From Agapetus fuscipes (lineage: Eukaryota > Arthropoda > Insecta > Trichoptera > Glossosomatidae), in NCBI GenBank assembly GCA_951799405.1, contig OX637361.1, positions 8,393,156 through 8,457,155 of the forward strand: a DNA stretch of 64,000 nucleotides, read 5' to 3'. Position 1 is the first letter of the stretch. Each line of letters begins with the position of its first letter. The position numbers and the translations under genes are program-made. Positions 9,762 to 20,825 of the stretch are shown in pieces. Below the pieces are notes generated by a model. That model did no database searches and had not been told where the DNA came from. It saw nothing but the letters and a program-made list of their open reading frames with translations.

Positions 9762-10025
9762 TAGCTACCATTTCGATAAGGGTGACCAACACCTCCACAC
9801 ATGCATATTCACATTGCTTTGCCCTTGCACACTTCTTTCCCATCCTCGAAATTCATCACTCTCCTTCATTTTTCTCAATCTGTTGATTCAAATAATTTGC
9901 TCGTGTGATTATTTCACTAATTTGATCAATCCATTCTTTCCTTAACCCCTTATTCCACTGTTGCCTTTGACATTCCCTCTGCATACGCTTTTTGTCGCCA
10001 ATTTATTATATCTTCATTATTTCTA
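9762..10025 (-). pseudogene. LINE lineage D 3' remnant
   Basis: The complement matches the 8772-9078 fragment in order (GGGTGACCAACACCTCCAC, then CATTCATCACTCTCC-like text) but is more diverged and has no frame. It is an old 5'-truncated copy. Confidence 0.5.
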
Positions 10026-10334
10026 GATGCATAAATTTTAAGAAAACTTGCATTAACAACGTCTACAAAACAATATATAACTCAATTATTGAAAAGTACA
10101 CATTTTTAAGTGAAGCTCTCAAAGACGATTTTGACACTCAAAACGTTTCCTCTGGTAGAAGAAACAGGTAGGTTGAGTAAAATTCTTAAAAATATTTGAG
10201 TGTAATTTTTATGGCGATTTGACGGCTGGAACAATTTTTTTGATTAAAAACACTACCCGAAAGATCTAAGAGTCTCTTTTTCGAATGGGAAAGCTTAGTG
10301 CTGTGAAATAATTTTTTAATTCCTTTATTTTAAG

Positions 10335-10573
10335 GTTCCTTGACTTATAGGTTGGTATGCGGCTGACCACCCATGCTGTAAAAATGGTTCACTTTGTCAA
10401 TGCCACCCCTGTTTCAGGGAAGGACGGAAAGAGTTGCAGGGTGTATGCCCATTTGAGATTTGTTTTTTATGTTGTAGGTTCACATGAGGCTTGTACGTGT
10501 CTGGTTGTGGGAATGCCTGTAATGTGAATCTCCAATGTAATATATCTTTGCAACTTAGATTAGATTAGATTAA
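10335..10573 (+). mobile_element. SINE-1 copy, full length with small deletion
   Basis: TTCCTTGACTTATAGG start and TTAGATTAGATTAGATT tail. A short deletion removes part of the CATGCGGCATGTGCAAGCGC block. Confidence 0.85.
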
Positions 10574-11299
10574 GGGTTTTTTTTCACCTTCACTAGGATA
10601 TATCAAGAAATATTTTAAGTTTTTTTTTTTAAATTATTTATTCAACAAACAGAACAATAGATATAATAATGGATACGATAGTAATGTGTATAAGAAAAAG
10701 ATAATAATATAGCGTATTGCTCCAATTACATGTTGATATTAAAATATACTATGATAAAACAGCAACATGATACAACAGTTACACTCCTATCAATAATTAA
10801 AGTAATAAATTAAATAAAAAATAAAAATTAGACGTGCACATTTACCTTTATATTAAATAAACTTTATAAAATGTACAATTAATAGACCTACTCACACACT
10901 TACAGTATGATATGATGATGTTTTTTCTTCTGTAATTTAATACACATTGAGTAAAATAAACAGAGTTTGTTATAGGTAGGTGTTTTTTTTACATCCTAGA
11001 TGGAAAAAATAGTTGCCTTCTTTAGACCATAACAGGTGCGGTGCTAATTTTAAACATAATTTTGGCTTCACATTTTTTCAATGCCAACACTAAACCACAC
11101 ATAATACATGTTGACTTGTCTCATTACTTGCGCGGTAATCGGCGGGAATTGAATAATTTTGGAGGGAAAATCATAATTACAAGAGACTCACCATTGAGTA
11201 TTAATATTGGTGGAGACGAAACTAGCTTTTGGCATTGTAACATACTAAGGGACTTAGCTGTCAACCTCTTTTGAATCCCAGAGCTGCCAAACACCATAT
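10574..11299. other. AT-rich, no gene recognised
   Basis: A poly-T run at 10620 followed by AT-rich sequence could be a reversed retroelement 3' end, but no partner was recognised. The frames around 11041-11306 show no domains. Confidence 0.4.
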
Positions 11300-11403
11300 A
11301 ACGCAACTAAGCTACACATATAGTGTAACTTCTTGCCTACGTTATCCCTGAAGGGGTCGCATGTGGCGATTCGGGACCTATTTATTTTTACGGGTAAGGG
11401 GAA
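11300..11403 (-). mobile_element. SINE-2B 3'-end fragment
   Basis: The complement of the B end: CAACTAAGCTACACATATAG, CGTTATCCCTGAAGGGGTCG and a TTTTTACGGGTAAGGGG segment. Confidence 0.7.
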
Positions 11404-11419
11404 CATTTAATAATCATAT

Positions 11420-11823
11420 TGTAGGATTTTGGGGTTCTAATGTTTTTAAAATTTAAAACATTGGTTTTCTTGATTAAAACTGCCAGAGATTTACTTTAAA
11501 GTAATTTATTTTGTTCACAATTTATTTTACAATTCACATGTATGATTCACTTTCGCTGACTTGGCCTGTAACGGCTACTAGTATTTGGAGACTGCCTCAC
11601 TTGCAGGCGATTTACGCCTTTTATAGCAATGGCAATCAAATTTTCTAGACTTAATTTCGCCTGGAACCGTCTATGATATTCCAAAAGCTTCCAATACAAT
11701 TATTACTTATATAATATTTCCTTACTCTAGGTACATAATAATAATTCATCCTACAACTAGAATCTATATATGCACCTACCATATTTATTTTGTTTACACC
11801 TAATAGGTACTATTTACATAACA
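11420..11823 (-). repeat. solo LTR, gypsy-like
   Basis: On the minus strand it starts TGTTATGTAAATA, like the LTR at 5635, and ends near CCTACA, 404 bp. It carries CTATAAAAGG as a TATA box and AATAAA signals toward the end. No gag or pol adjoins it. It shares its second half with 31345-31602. Confidence 0.7.
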
Positions 11824-12065
11824 ATGTGAAATCCTATGTTTTCTTGCTTTCTCCATCTTGTGTTTCAGCACCCAATTATTACACGTCCCGTTATTTTTTA
11901 TAAGAATCCGTTTGTTCTTTCAACATGTACCGACCGAGAAATAACTAAATGTGCCTGTGCACAACGTTTGTGCAGACATTAACTTCAAAACTGCCAACTT
12001 TCTGAAAAGATTGCTCAGCTAAACCATTTTTTTGTTCCTTGTTGAGAGTCCTATATGCGGCCTAT

Positions 12066-12300
12066 TAGTATGCGGCTAACCACCCATGCTGTAGAAAATG
12101 GTTCACTTTGCCAATGTCACCCCTGTTTCAGAGAAGGTCGGCAGGAGTTGCAGGGTGGTTGTTCATTTTAGATTCAGGTTTTTATATTGCAGGTCCATAT
12201 GCGGCATGTTTAAGCGCCAAATTATACGTGTTTGCTTGTGAAAATGCATGTAATGCGAATCTTTAATGTTACATATATTTGCAACTTAGATTGGATTAGG
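12066..12300 (+). mobile_element. SINE-1 copy
   Basis: Starts within the family 5' end (TAGTATGCGGCTAACCACCC) and runs to GCAACTTAGATTGGATTAGG. Confidence 0.8.
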
Positions 12301-13149
12301 TTGTAATAGATGTAGTGTCGAATTTCATTAAAATAGTTTCTAGGTAGTTCATAGATATTTCAAGTCAATGGCACACATCGTCGGTCCGTTCACACTTGGC
12401 AAGTGCGAAATCGGACATCGCCTGGCCGGTTACGCAACAACTTGTTTTTCGTGAAGGTTCCCACAACCGAGAAAGTCAAAAATCCGGCAAGTGGGTCATG
12501 ATCGCTGGCTTATTTACTTGCACTATAATAATGTGGAGTGTGCTGCTGCATCTCTGGTAGGAAACTTTGGCTGCGGCGGCTAAGTGCACTTGAACAACTT
12601 TCTACCCACTGACCGAATATGAAACCCACACATTTTCTCATTTAACCTAAATAAAATTTGCCTTTGATATAAATATCAAAAAATAACTAGGCACTTGAAT
12701 TGGCATAGACAAAATTGTGAAGTCTCACGGTCGGGTCGCTAGGGAAAAGTCAAGTAAATATTTTGATTTTGGTCCTTTTTTTATTAAGGAAAAAAATCAG
12801 TTACAGTGAGATAAAATATAAAGATAAATTAACAGTATATAATACCAGTGTCAATTGGCTAAAAGAACAAGAATGCAAAAAATAAGAAGAGAATATGTGA
12901 AAAGTAATCGTAAATATTAAAAAATGTTGAGAAAAGTATGTTACAAAATGTAATGAATAGTTTTATGCTTTAAAATTTTATCATTAGATAGATCAAAGTC
13001 AGGAGTACATTTATTAAAGGTTCGTTTTTAAGTATTGTATGATTCTTCGTTTACTAACATTCTACATATCGTTGCCTTAATTAAAGGTAAAACTGAATAA
13101 GTACTGGTTCACTGATTTGAGCAATCGTGGATACAACATTTCATTGGGT
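12301..13149. other. no gene recognised; G+C-richer block at 12370-12610
   Basis: The block near 12370-12610 has many CpG dinucleotides and could be a DNA-transposon end or a promoter-like patch. No frame, TIR partner or splice structure was established. Confidence 0.35.
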
Positions 13150-13335
13150 GTAACTTCTCATAGTAAGTGAACTCATTATAAGAAAACTCTGATGAAAACC
13201 TTCTGAAAGAAAGGATTTTCACACTTTTGTAGTGTTTTCTCTCGTAGAAAACAGGATAAAAGGGGGATTTATCCGAGAAACCCATGTTGGCTTAATATGC
13301 CACTATTCAGTTTTAACTTTGAAGACACCGATATG
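13150..13335 (+). repeat. dispersed repeat M, copy 1
   Basis: Matches 58268-58450 over its length (TAACTTCTCATAGTAAGTGA, GGATTTTCACAC, TGTAGTG, TTCAGTTTTA). Class unknown. Confidence 0.55.
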
Positions 13336-13382
13336 ACCAAGTCGTACTTTTCTCGGTATTAATGTTACTATTTTCTATATTA

Positions 13383-13410
13383 TTGATGATGACCTATTGG
13401 GTTGAAAACG
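13383..13410 (+). ncRNA. hammerhead-like core motif
   Basis: TGATGA, then a U, a GACC...GGTT stem candidate and GAAAACG. It resembles the CUGANGA...GAAA pattern of Penelope-associated motifs in this window; see 22196 and 40492. Ribozyme activity is not implied. Confidence 0.3.
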
Positions 13411-13434
13411 TTAGTACCTAATCTATCTAAATCA

Positions 13435-13650
13435 TATCTAAATCTAATCTAAATCTAAGCTGCAAAGATATGTATCATTTGAGATTCATATTAAATGCAT
13501 TCCCACAAGCAAACACGCATAATTTCGCGCTCATACATGCCGCACGTGGACCTCCAGTCTACACCCCAATCTCAAATGAACATAAGCACTGCAACTCTTG
13601 CTGACCTTTTCTGAAACAGGGGTGACATTGGCAAAGTGAACCATTTTTAT
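13435..13650 (-). mobile_element. SINE-1 copy, 5' end missing
   Basis: It has the complement of the TTAGATT tail at the left and ends at GGCAAAGTGAACCATTTTTA; the first ~45 family bases are absent. Confidence 0.8.
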
Positions 13651-13807
13651 ATAATTGAAATAAATTGATATATTGAGTGAAAAGAAACAGTGTTTAATTA
13701 TTAATTGTTTAAGAAAACATAAACAATCAATTACTATTTTCCGTTCCAATTTCCTTTGTAAATTTGCATTTTGATTTTCAACAGAATATTTTTTTTATAG
13801 CTCTAAG

Positions 13808-13999
13808 CATTGAATGACTTTAAAAAAACGTTTAACAATGCGGATTTAGGCATGGACACGTCTTTTACTTCTCAATGGGAAAAATGTTCGCCATGTTTAT
13901 ATTTACCCACTCAGAATAAAATATCGAGTCAACACAAAATAAATATACCTACACCTACATTGAAAAAAAAACTTGTAAAGCAAGCAAAGAAAACCTTAG
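13808..13999 (+). CDS. weak candidate internal exon
   Basis: A 192-base open stretch sits between a pyrimidine-rich acceptor (TTTTTTTATAGCTCTAAG) and a strong donor (TTAG then GTAAGC). The open frame gives about 63 residues, rich in K, T, N and S, with the fragment WEKCSPCLYLPTQNK and a lysine-rich end. No family is recognised. It lies outside the named repeats. The frame is closed by TAA at 13804, just before the proposed acceptor. It could be chance in AT-rich DNA. Confidence 0.3.
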
Positions 14000-14120
14000 G
14001 TAAGCATTTTCTTAGTAGGTAAGGGGTTTTAACGGATATTAACTATACGTAGATATCCGTGAACTCCAACATTATATTTTATTTGTTGTTTATTTTATAT
14101 AATGTAAATATATATTCTTG

Positions 14121-14434
14121 GACCGGTCCGTAGTCTAGTAGCAACACCACGGACTCGTAAATGGAAGGTTGTGGAATAAAATCCCGGCGGAGCACAAAAA
14201 TTTACAATTCTTATTTCCAAATGTGCTCTTCGCTGTGTTGAAAAATTCATAAACCTTCACCAAAACGGACGGTCACTGCAAGGTCCATCCAACTTTACAA
14301 CAACTGGGTCTTGCTTGAGAATTGGCGCTTTCTACAGTGACGACCAAGATCGCAGAGGGCTCTTGAGGTGTGATACACACAAAAACAGCGCTCACCAAAT
14401 AAATCATCCTAATATTATTATTATTATTATTATA
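14121..14434 (+). mobile_element. SINE-2A, tRNA-like head
   Basis: The head GACCGGTCCGTAGTCTAGTA with a diverged B-box-like region (AATCCCGGCGGAGCAC) is tRNA-derived. The body runs to CTCACCAAATAAATCATCC and a tail of ATT repeats. This is a complete monomer. The same body recurs at 30982, 33575, 45113 and 59530. Confidence 0.8.
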
Positions 14435-14639
14435 CAGTCACGGAACTATCTGAATGTGTTGAAAAATTAAAACGAGTGATTCAATTTTTTTTCGCTGAAA
14501 ATTCAGGTGAAAGGACGACAGAAATGACATGTTTAAGGATAGAAAGAAGAAAACGCATTTGAAATTATAAGATTTTTTACGTAAATATACAATTAAAACC
14601 GGATATTTTACGAACCATGGCGTAGAGAAGAACCGGTCT

Positions 14640-14770
14640 GTAAACGTTTCGTTGAAATCTTCAGGTGATGTGCCCGTTCTACGAAAAAAATGATATAAAG
14701 ACACGAACGTTGTGGTAGAAGAGACGTCTCCTGATACGTCGGCCACAATTTCGACGAAACGTTGAGAAAC
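14640..14770. mobile_element. Penelope-like or related fragment with two core motifs
   Basis: A minus-sense CTGAAGATTTCAACGAAACG and a plus-sense CTGATACGTCGG...CGACGAAACGTTGAG occur about 100 bases apart in inverted order. The plus one has a paired GTCG/CGAC segment. Similar text recurs at 15091-15124. Class is inferred. Confidence 0.35.
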
Positions 14771-14854
14771 TTTTTTGTATTATGAGTTTCACAGCCTTTT
14801 AAAGACAACGCCCTTGTCTTTCGGGTTATTAAAAACTACTTTAATAAGTCTTCC

Positions 14855-15035
14855 GGCCTGTTGCACCGACCTCCAATCAATATTTGATTGACACATCAAA
14901 TTTGATGGACAGGAAAGGAAATATGATGTAGGTACATTAGCTGATTAACGTATTTGCAACCAAGTTTATTTATTTAAAGGGAGAAATCACACTTATTTTG
15001 ATTTTTGTCTGGTTGGAGTTTGGTGCAACAGGCCC
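14855..15035. mobile_element. MITE-1, copy 1
   Basis: Terminal inverted repeats GGCCTGTTGCACC and GGTGCAACAGGCC enclose 181 bp without coding capacity. Other copies are at 37568, 39019 and 54251. The inner TIR includes TCTGGTTGGAGTTTGGTG. Confidence 0.8.
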
Positions 15036-15090
15036 TAAATTAATCTTATTATTATCAGAACCTTATTGATCCTCAATCAACGAGGCCTCA

Positions 15091-15124
15091 CAATGATGTT
15101 GGCTAAGAACACAACGAAACGTCG
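15091..15124 (+). ncRNA. hammerhead-like core motif, degenerate
   Basis: AATGATG, a TTG...CAA pair candidate and CGAAACGTCGAG. A weak member of the motif set. Confidence 0.2.
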
Positions 15125-15129
15125 AGAAA

Positions 15130-15767
15130 ACAGAAAGAGGATTTCCTTGGAATATTGTCGAGTTTTTTTTTGATACGAGTACGTACCCAGTTATTACAAT
15201 TATTACAAAATCCGCCTGTCTTGTACATTTTTTTTAAATTTTAATCTCGCATACAGAATGCAGATCCACAAAAGACAAAGTTACAGGTCTGACAATGTTT
15301 TAACCTGTCTGGTGTGTCTGTCAGTAGCGCCGAGAGTAAAATGCAGTGAAGCTGTTTGATTAAGAAATTCATCGTGAGGTCGTTTGGGTTGCAGCTGAGG
15401 TAGGGGGAGGAAATAACGGAGGGGGGAGGAGAGTAGCGGGAACTGTACCTCAAGTATAAAACTTTACATTCAAACTTAAATATAGCGTTTACTAAAAATA
15501 CGTGGAAACAAAGACAGCATCTTTAGTGATAGTTTTAATTTCTATAATTTTTTGGTGGAATTCTATGGTTAAGTTTTATACTTGTTGCCGAAACAGATAT
15601 GTACCAACTTACGGAGAAATATATGCAACATGGTATTTCAAAGTTCAGTTTAAGAAACTTACCTTAAAGTGTACGTGTATAAACGTTTGTACATAGAAAA
15701 TATGAGAAAAATGACCTGTTTTCTATGGAAATGTAAAATAAAGAAATATAAATATTAGCATGATTTA
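15130..15767. other. no gene recognised
   Basis: A purine-rich patch near 15395-15435 and a 64-codon frame at 15502-15696 with a hydrophobic start (begins GTG, no domain) are the only features seen. Confidence 0.4.
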
Positions 15768-16028
15768 TTTGGTGGGTGCATTTTTAGTTCGAATCACACA
15801 GCAAGACACCTGTGCTAGCTTGTTTGTCGCTGTAGATAACGACAATTCTCAAGTTTTTCTCAAGATTCAGTTCAAAAGATGAACCTTTGGCGACCGGTCT
15901 TTGGTAGAGGCAGACGAATTTTTCAACCCAGTGAAGATAAATGTTTGATTTTTTTTTGTGCCTGGGCTGGAATCGAAACTACTACCTTCCCATGAGTCCA
16001 AAGCGTTAACCATTAGACTGCAGATCTA
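15768..16028 (-). mobile_element. SINE-2A, diverged
   Basis: The complement shows the 2A landmarks in order: CCAGTGAAGATAAATG, a GACCGGTCTTTGG segment, TTTTTTGTGCCTGGGCTGG and a tRNA-like head near 15985-16028. It is older than the other copies. Confidence 0.6.
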
Positions 16029-16460
16029 TCAGAAGCAGAATAAACCAATTATATTACTGACATTCTGTGTTTTAGTCGCAAAACATTATTTACCCTTTAA
16101 TTGGCATCGAATTTATGTCTTCTTATATTCTTTGTGACATTGGTCTATGGGTTTTTTACACCCCATATTAGTTTTTTGCATTTTTCCTCCAGCAGTTATC
16201 TACTTAAATCAAAGTTCTTTTAATTATACATTAAGTCTTAAGTGGCAAAATATTAAAATGCATAATATTTAAATCAAACATTGGACAATACTCAAACCTT
16301 TGTAAGCAAAAAATAAATTCATTTAGAATTAAGTACTGTAGAGTTCTCTGTTTTTCAACCAATAATTATATCGCTTTGACTTTGAGATCTTGGGGTAGAG
16401 AGGAAGTATCTCAAGGGGAGGGGAGGGGTGAGATGCACCCCTGACGTTGCAAGAGATGGG
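16029..16460. other. no gene recognised
   Basis: AT-rich, with a G-rich patch at 16415-16460 leading into the tandem array. Confidence 0.4.
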
Positions 16461-16900
16461 GGACTTCGATCTTGAACTGCGGTCGATACAGATGTGTTTT
16501 TCGTTTTCTCTAAACACTAAAAATAATTAAATTTTGATTTTCTAATTTTTTAATAAACTCGGGGTACTTCGATCTGGAACAGCGGTCGATACAGATGTGT
16601 TTTTCGTTTTCAAAACACTAAAAATAATTAATTTCATTTTCTAATTTTTGAATAAACTCGGGACTTCGATCTTGAACTGCGGTCGATACAGATGTGTTTT
16701 TCGTTTTCTCTAAACACTAAAAATAATTAAATTTTGATTTTCTAATTTTTGAATAAACTCGGGACTCGGATTTTGACTGGCGATCGATACGGATGTGTTT
16801 TGATTCTCTAAACTCATAAATTTTGAATAAACACGGGAGTTCGATTTCAGCTAGCGGTCGATACGGGTGTCTTTTGTTTCAAAGCTTAATAATATTATAC
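16461..16900. repeat. tandem repeat, unit ~100 bp, about five units
   Basis: GGTCGATACAGATGTG recurs at 16481, 16584 and 16681, and in diverged form at 16782 and 16856. Each is preceded by GGGACTTCGATCTTGAAC-like text and followed by CTAAAAATAATTAA. Spacing is 103, 97, about 101 and 74. The last units decay. Confidence 0.85.
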
Positions 16901-17190
16901 TCATTCCGATTTTCTAAATAATAAAAATATTTTATAAATAAAGGAACATTACAGTACTTTTCTCGAAACATTTTTTTTTTAAAGCACAATATATCAAGAC
17001 GAAGGTTAAAGGCATTTGAAACGGGCTGTGACGCCATGTAAAAAAGAGGCCTAAAACATTCTCCACTTGCTCGCTTCATTATTCAGGATCTTGAACCCTT
17101 CTTCTTGGTTTTTCCCTTAGGCAGGTTACAATGCTCCACCGACCATCAGTTATTTACGTAAAACTCTCATTGGTCATTGAGCTTTTGCAA

Positions 17191-17345
17191 TAGTGTTTGG
17201 TGAGCGCGATTTTGCAGTGCAGTTGCGGCTCTAAGGACATGGAACCGACTGCCATCTTTGGATCAAAAGATTGCCGACAACAGTTACTTCAAGAGACGTC
17301 TCAACATCGATCTGTTCACTGAATCTTTTGGGTTGCCTTTGGAGT
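17191..17345 (+). pseudogene. LINE RT C-terminal remnant (CR1/L2-like)
   Basis: The fragments VFGERDFAV and TWNRLPSLDQ, with a frame break between them, match the G-x-R-x-F-x-V...W-N-x-L-P tail of CR1/L2-like reverse transcriptase proteins. The frame ends GLPLE-stop, followed by TGACAATGTCACGAAGCGG and a CAT-rich tail, the same 3' signature as at 45712 and 23636. Confidence 0.6.
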
Positions 17346-17399
17346 GACAATGTCACGAAGCGGTGCGAATGAAAGAAGTCAAGTGATTCATCATCATAT

Positions 17400-17805
17400 T
17401 CATATTGGTCATGCGTGCTTCCTATGGCTTGGAAACAAAAGGGCTCACTCAGTATAGCGCCAACAGACTAAGGACGTGCCAAAGAGCTATTAAAATAAGG
17501 AAATGGGAATCAGTCTCAGAGACAGGGTTCCAAACCACGAGATCCGTAGACGCGCTGGTGTCACTGATGTCATAGAGCGCGTGACTTACTTAAAAAAGGC
17601 GCTGGGCTAGTCGCGTCACAAGACAAGATCATGACAGGTGGCCCAGGATGTCCAAGCGGGGAGTGGTGGGACCCCATGTTAGGTGGCTGGACGACATTGA
17701 GAGAACTGCAGGCAGAGGATGGCTGAACACAGCAGCCGATACACAGGAATGGAGAGGATTGGAGGAGGCCTACGTTCAGGAGTGGACTGAGAAAGGCTGA
17801 GGAAG
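17400..17805 (+). pseudogene. LINE RT C-terminal remnant (lineage X)
   Basis: Broken frames contain ISLRDRVPNHEIRRRAGVTD and RWLDDIERTAGRGWLNTAA, characteristic of the C-terminal part of insect endonuclease-reverse transcriptases. Stops and shifts occur throughout, and it ends in a GAAGAA-rich tail. Minus-strand relatives are at 50745 and 47263. Clearly inactive. Confidence 0.8.
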
Positions 17806-18119
17806 AAGAAGAAGATTCATATTAGTATCGTTAAAATGCTGGACTGATCGTATTTTTATTGCTACGTATTGCGTATAAGGATCATCGGTCAATGGTCGAC
17901 CGATTGGCTTTGAAAACAAATAAACGCGTTCAGTGCTGCATCGATCGGTAACCGATTACTATAATTCGTAAACGTGCCAATTTGGTATACATTCGTTACA
18001 GTTGGGTCAGTTTGTTGGTTTAGAGAGCACAGAATGTCACAAACTGACGGTCGGATAGTCGGGAAGGGTCGGACGCACTGACAGTCCGTGGAGCATTGTA
18101 ACCGGCCTTAAGCTCGTGT

Positions 18120-18550
18120 ACATCCATCATCATATGGATCTTTACATTTTGCTTTTAAAGCTCTCAAGGCTTATAAGTGAGATTTTATCATGTTCTTCTT
18201 TCTACCTTTGAGCTTCAGATTAATACAAGCTTTCAAGGTTACGCCAGGCTTTCCATGATGATAAAATGGTGATTCGAATTTAGTACAACAACGTTAAAAT
18301 AGATGAGTAGGTACATTTATCTAACTTGCTGATGACTTTCAAATATTTCTACAACACTAAAATATTTCAAGCTTATCAACAAATGTGAATGGAGTCCAGG
18401 GGCGTGCATTCCATACAGGCACATGCGCCTAACAGGTAGGCAATACATATAAGGTAAAAATCCATTTAAGCTTGATATTCAGATTGAAAAATCAAAATTG
18501 ATGTTCGATTGGAGCCATCGTCAGCACTTCAGTCAATTTCAAATGAGTTT
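18120..18550. other. no gene recognised
   Basis: Only short frames and no family recognised. Confidence 0.4.
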
Positions 18551-18558
18551 TTTATTAG

Positions 18559-18813
18559 CATGGGCGTACCCAGGAAGAGCCAGGGGGGAGCAGCTGCCCC
18601 CCCCCCTGGAAGAGAAAAATTGACCTAAATAATCCAAAATTGTATTGCAATTACTAAAATTACCATTATTCGATAATGTCTTGCCCCCCCCCCCTAGAGG
18701 AAATTACGTGCCTACCTCCCCCCGCCGTCGGCGATATATTTTGGTGACGATGATCTTCAATTTTCCAAAACCTGCCCCCCCCCCCCCTAGATTTGATCCT
18801 GGGTACGCCCATG
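18559..18813. mobile_element. MITE-7 with 8-bp target duplication
   Basis: The TIRs CATGGGCGTACCCAGGA and its complement TCCTGGGTACGCCCATG enclose 255 bp with three runs of 9 or more C. TTTATTAG flanks both ends exactly (18551-18558, 18814-18821), an 8-bp duplication as made by hAT-type transposases. Non-coding. Confidence 0.85.
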
Positions 18814-18821
18814 TTTATTAG

Positions 18822-19743
18822 GAATGGGAGAAAATATTAATCCTGAAATGTATTTGCCTTTACCCTATGCACGCGCCTGATGGAATCTTAAGCTAAATTG
18901 TGTGAAATAAATCAACCAAAGTTTTTATTAAATTGAACCCGTTAATCATCACAAGACTTAAAAATATCTTGAAGTGTACGTCATAGTTTTTAAATATACC
19001 TCAAAAGTAAACGTACAATCAATTTTAGAAAACAAAACGTACACTAAAAATGCGGTTACGAGATCGAGCGCAGGTCGGCCAACCTTGCCCCTTACGCGAT
19101 ATCTAACGATCCACCAAAAAAACCGGTACATGCATAACTCAACTATATGCACACGATAACTACCTGCCACAAACCAGTAGGCCGTATCTACCAGTTAAAG
19201 GAATTCATTATTAGTTAAGCATACTGCGCATGCTCATATTGCGTGATTTTAAAATCACTTGCACTGAAATAAACGGATGGTTTCGAAATCACTTTACCGA
19301 CAATGAATATATGAATGTGGATTTTGTTAATTGTAATACTTTGTTATTAAATGGTAATTTAGTATTTAAATAGAGCAATACATTCATACTTTTTCAGATT
19401 CAATATCGTTTTACTCTACATATTATTTGGAAAAATATCCTTTCAAGGGGGTATGATTTTTATTTTACCCATATGTTTTCCTTATTTCAGTGCACCCTCA
19501 CAGCCATCAAAACGCTACGACGATCTCTATTGATATATTTAAAAAAAACGCCATGCATCTTAACTCTTATCCAGTCCAAAGCTCAGTTGATAGAATGCTT
19601 GCGTTCAAAGTCAGAGGGCTAGGATTAAATCCCTTTAACATTATAATTGTTTAAACGATTCAATGTCCATTTAAAACCCGAATAGTTTTCTCAGTTTTCA
19701 CAAAAAATGAGAACCTGCTCTCTCGGGAGCAGAAAACTCACTC
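18822..19743. other. no gene recognised
   Basis: AT-rich; overlapping frames on both strands at 18958-19170 show no domains. Confidence 0.4.
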
Positions 19744-19897
19744 CAGGGTGTCTATACACGATAGGGGATAGAGTAGATTCATTTCGATTTTACCAGAAAT
19801 AGCAATTAATGGTATTGGGAGGCACAATACCTTTATTCCTTTTTCGGGGGAAATCGAGATGAGTCTTCTCTATCCCCTATCGTGAATAGACACCCAG
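19744..19897. mobile_element. MITE-5
   Basis: Arms of about 45 bases: GGGTGTCTATACACGATAGG on the left and CCTATCGTGAATAGACACCC on the right, 154 bp in all. No coding capacity and no other copy seen in the window. Confidence 0.8.
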
Positions 19898-19948
19898 CAA
19901 GTGAAATATTTGATGTAAGGCTGACCACCTACCTGTGAAAATAAACAG

Positions 19949-20191
19949 TTTACATTGCGACTACGACGTGAATTCTGTTTAAAAGAAAATTTTAAAAGAC
20001 AAATGAAAAATAACGCCCCAGAAAAGCTATTTTTCAAAGAAGACTTCAACTATTGGTTATTAACAAAACCCAATGACAAATCAATTTTTACAACAACAAC
20101 AAAATCAGTTGATATAGAAGAAGAAGATGTTTGTGTTATGAATAATAATAATTGTAGGAGGTGCAGGTATGCTGTCTGTGAAAGTTGCTAA
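19949..20191 (+). CDS. weak candidate terminal exon or small frame
   Basis: An open stretch of about 80 codons ends with a cysteine-rich tail (NNNNCRRCRYAVCESC) and TAA at 20189. It lacks an in-frame ATG at its start. An acceptor-like AAACAG precedes 19949 but has no pyrimidine tract. Residue use (acidic block, C-x2-C pairs) is less repetitive than chance frames nearby. No family is recognised. Confidence 0.18.
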   Translation, partial: FTLRLRREFCLKENFKRQMKNNAPEKLFFKEDFNYWLLTKPNDKSIFTTTTKSVDIEEEDVCVMNNNNCRRCRYAVCESC

Positions 20192-20639
20192 AACTTGCAA
20201 AGATTGGTCGTTCTCCTTGGGTTAGTTATTATTTAAAACATTGTAGCCTACATATCTAGTTGCAGAGGCGAAATCCAATATTATCATTAAGCTCATAATT
20301 TATAACGTTTGTATCAAAACAAATCGCGTGCAAAAAAATAATTAGAATTAACACTAAGAAAACCAAAGCCTTTTTAAAAATATAATAAATTGATCTTAAG
20401 CATAATCTAATCATTAACCTAACTTTGTCTAACCCTACTCCACGAAAACCTAATTCAAGGCTTTTTAAGAAAAGGTAAATATTTTTTTAACCTAACCTAA
20501 CCCTAGCAAAACCAAACTTGAAAAAAAAAGAATATTTACAAAATAAATTCTTCTCCTTTGTATTGCTTCATGATGATTATTTTTTTGTCTGACAAATACG
20601 AGTAGTGTGTACAAATGGAATACCTAGTGTTGAAGGTGA
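20192..20639. other. no gene recognised
   Basis: Contains short CCTAACCTAACC-like runs at 20405-20510 but no coding sequence. Confidence 0.4.
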
Positions 20640-20825
20640 GGTCCGAGGAAAAATGAATTGATCAAATAAGCGAAATGCAAATAATTGCAATCAGCAGAGT
20701 GAGAAAAAGAGAAGAGCATGTAATAAGAGAGTGATGAATATTTGAAAAAATCTGAGCGCAAGAACATAATAAAAGCCAACGGATCTGCAGAGATACTGGC
20801 CCATAGTAAAACGACATTAATATGT
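20640..20825 (+). pseudogene. LINE lineage D 3' remnant
   Basis: Follows the order of the 61625 copy (GAGAAAAAGAGAAGAGCATG, GAGTGATGAATATT, then ATCTGCAGAGATACTGGCC). No intact frame. Confidence 0.5.

Larger units (their letters stand above)
17120..18107. mobile_element. TIR element with TTA target duplication, LINE ends inside
   Basis: Left end GGCAGGTTACAATGCTCCAC and right-end complement GGCCGGTTACAATGCTCCAC are inverted repeats; similarity continues for about 30 bases. TTA flanks both sides (17117-17119, 18108-18110), as in PIF/Harbinger-type elements. No transposase is visible. The interior holds two LINE 3' remnants, which are either nested insertions or captured sequence. Confidence 0.65.

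Noticed and set aside
16461..16900. CRISPR array
   Set aside because: Units are about 100 bp, decay in tandem without unique spacers, and the DNA is eukaryotic.
20405..20510. Telomere repeat (CCTAA)n
   Set aside because: Only a few scattered CCTAACC units with no sustained array.
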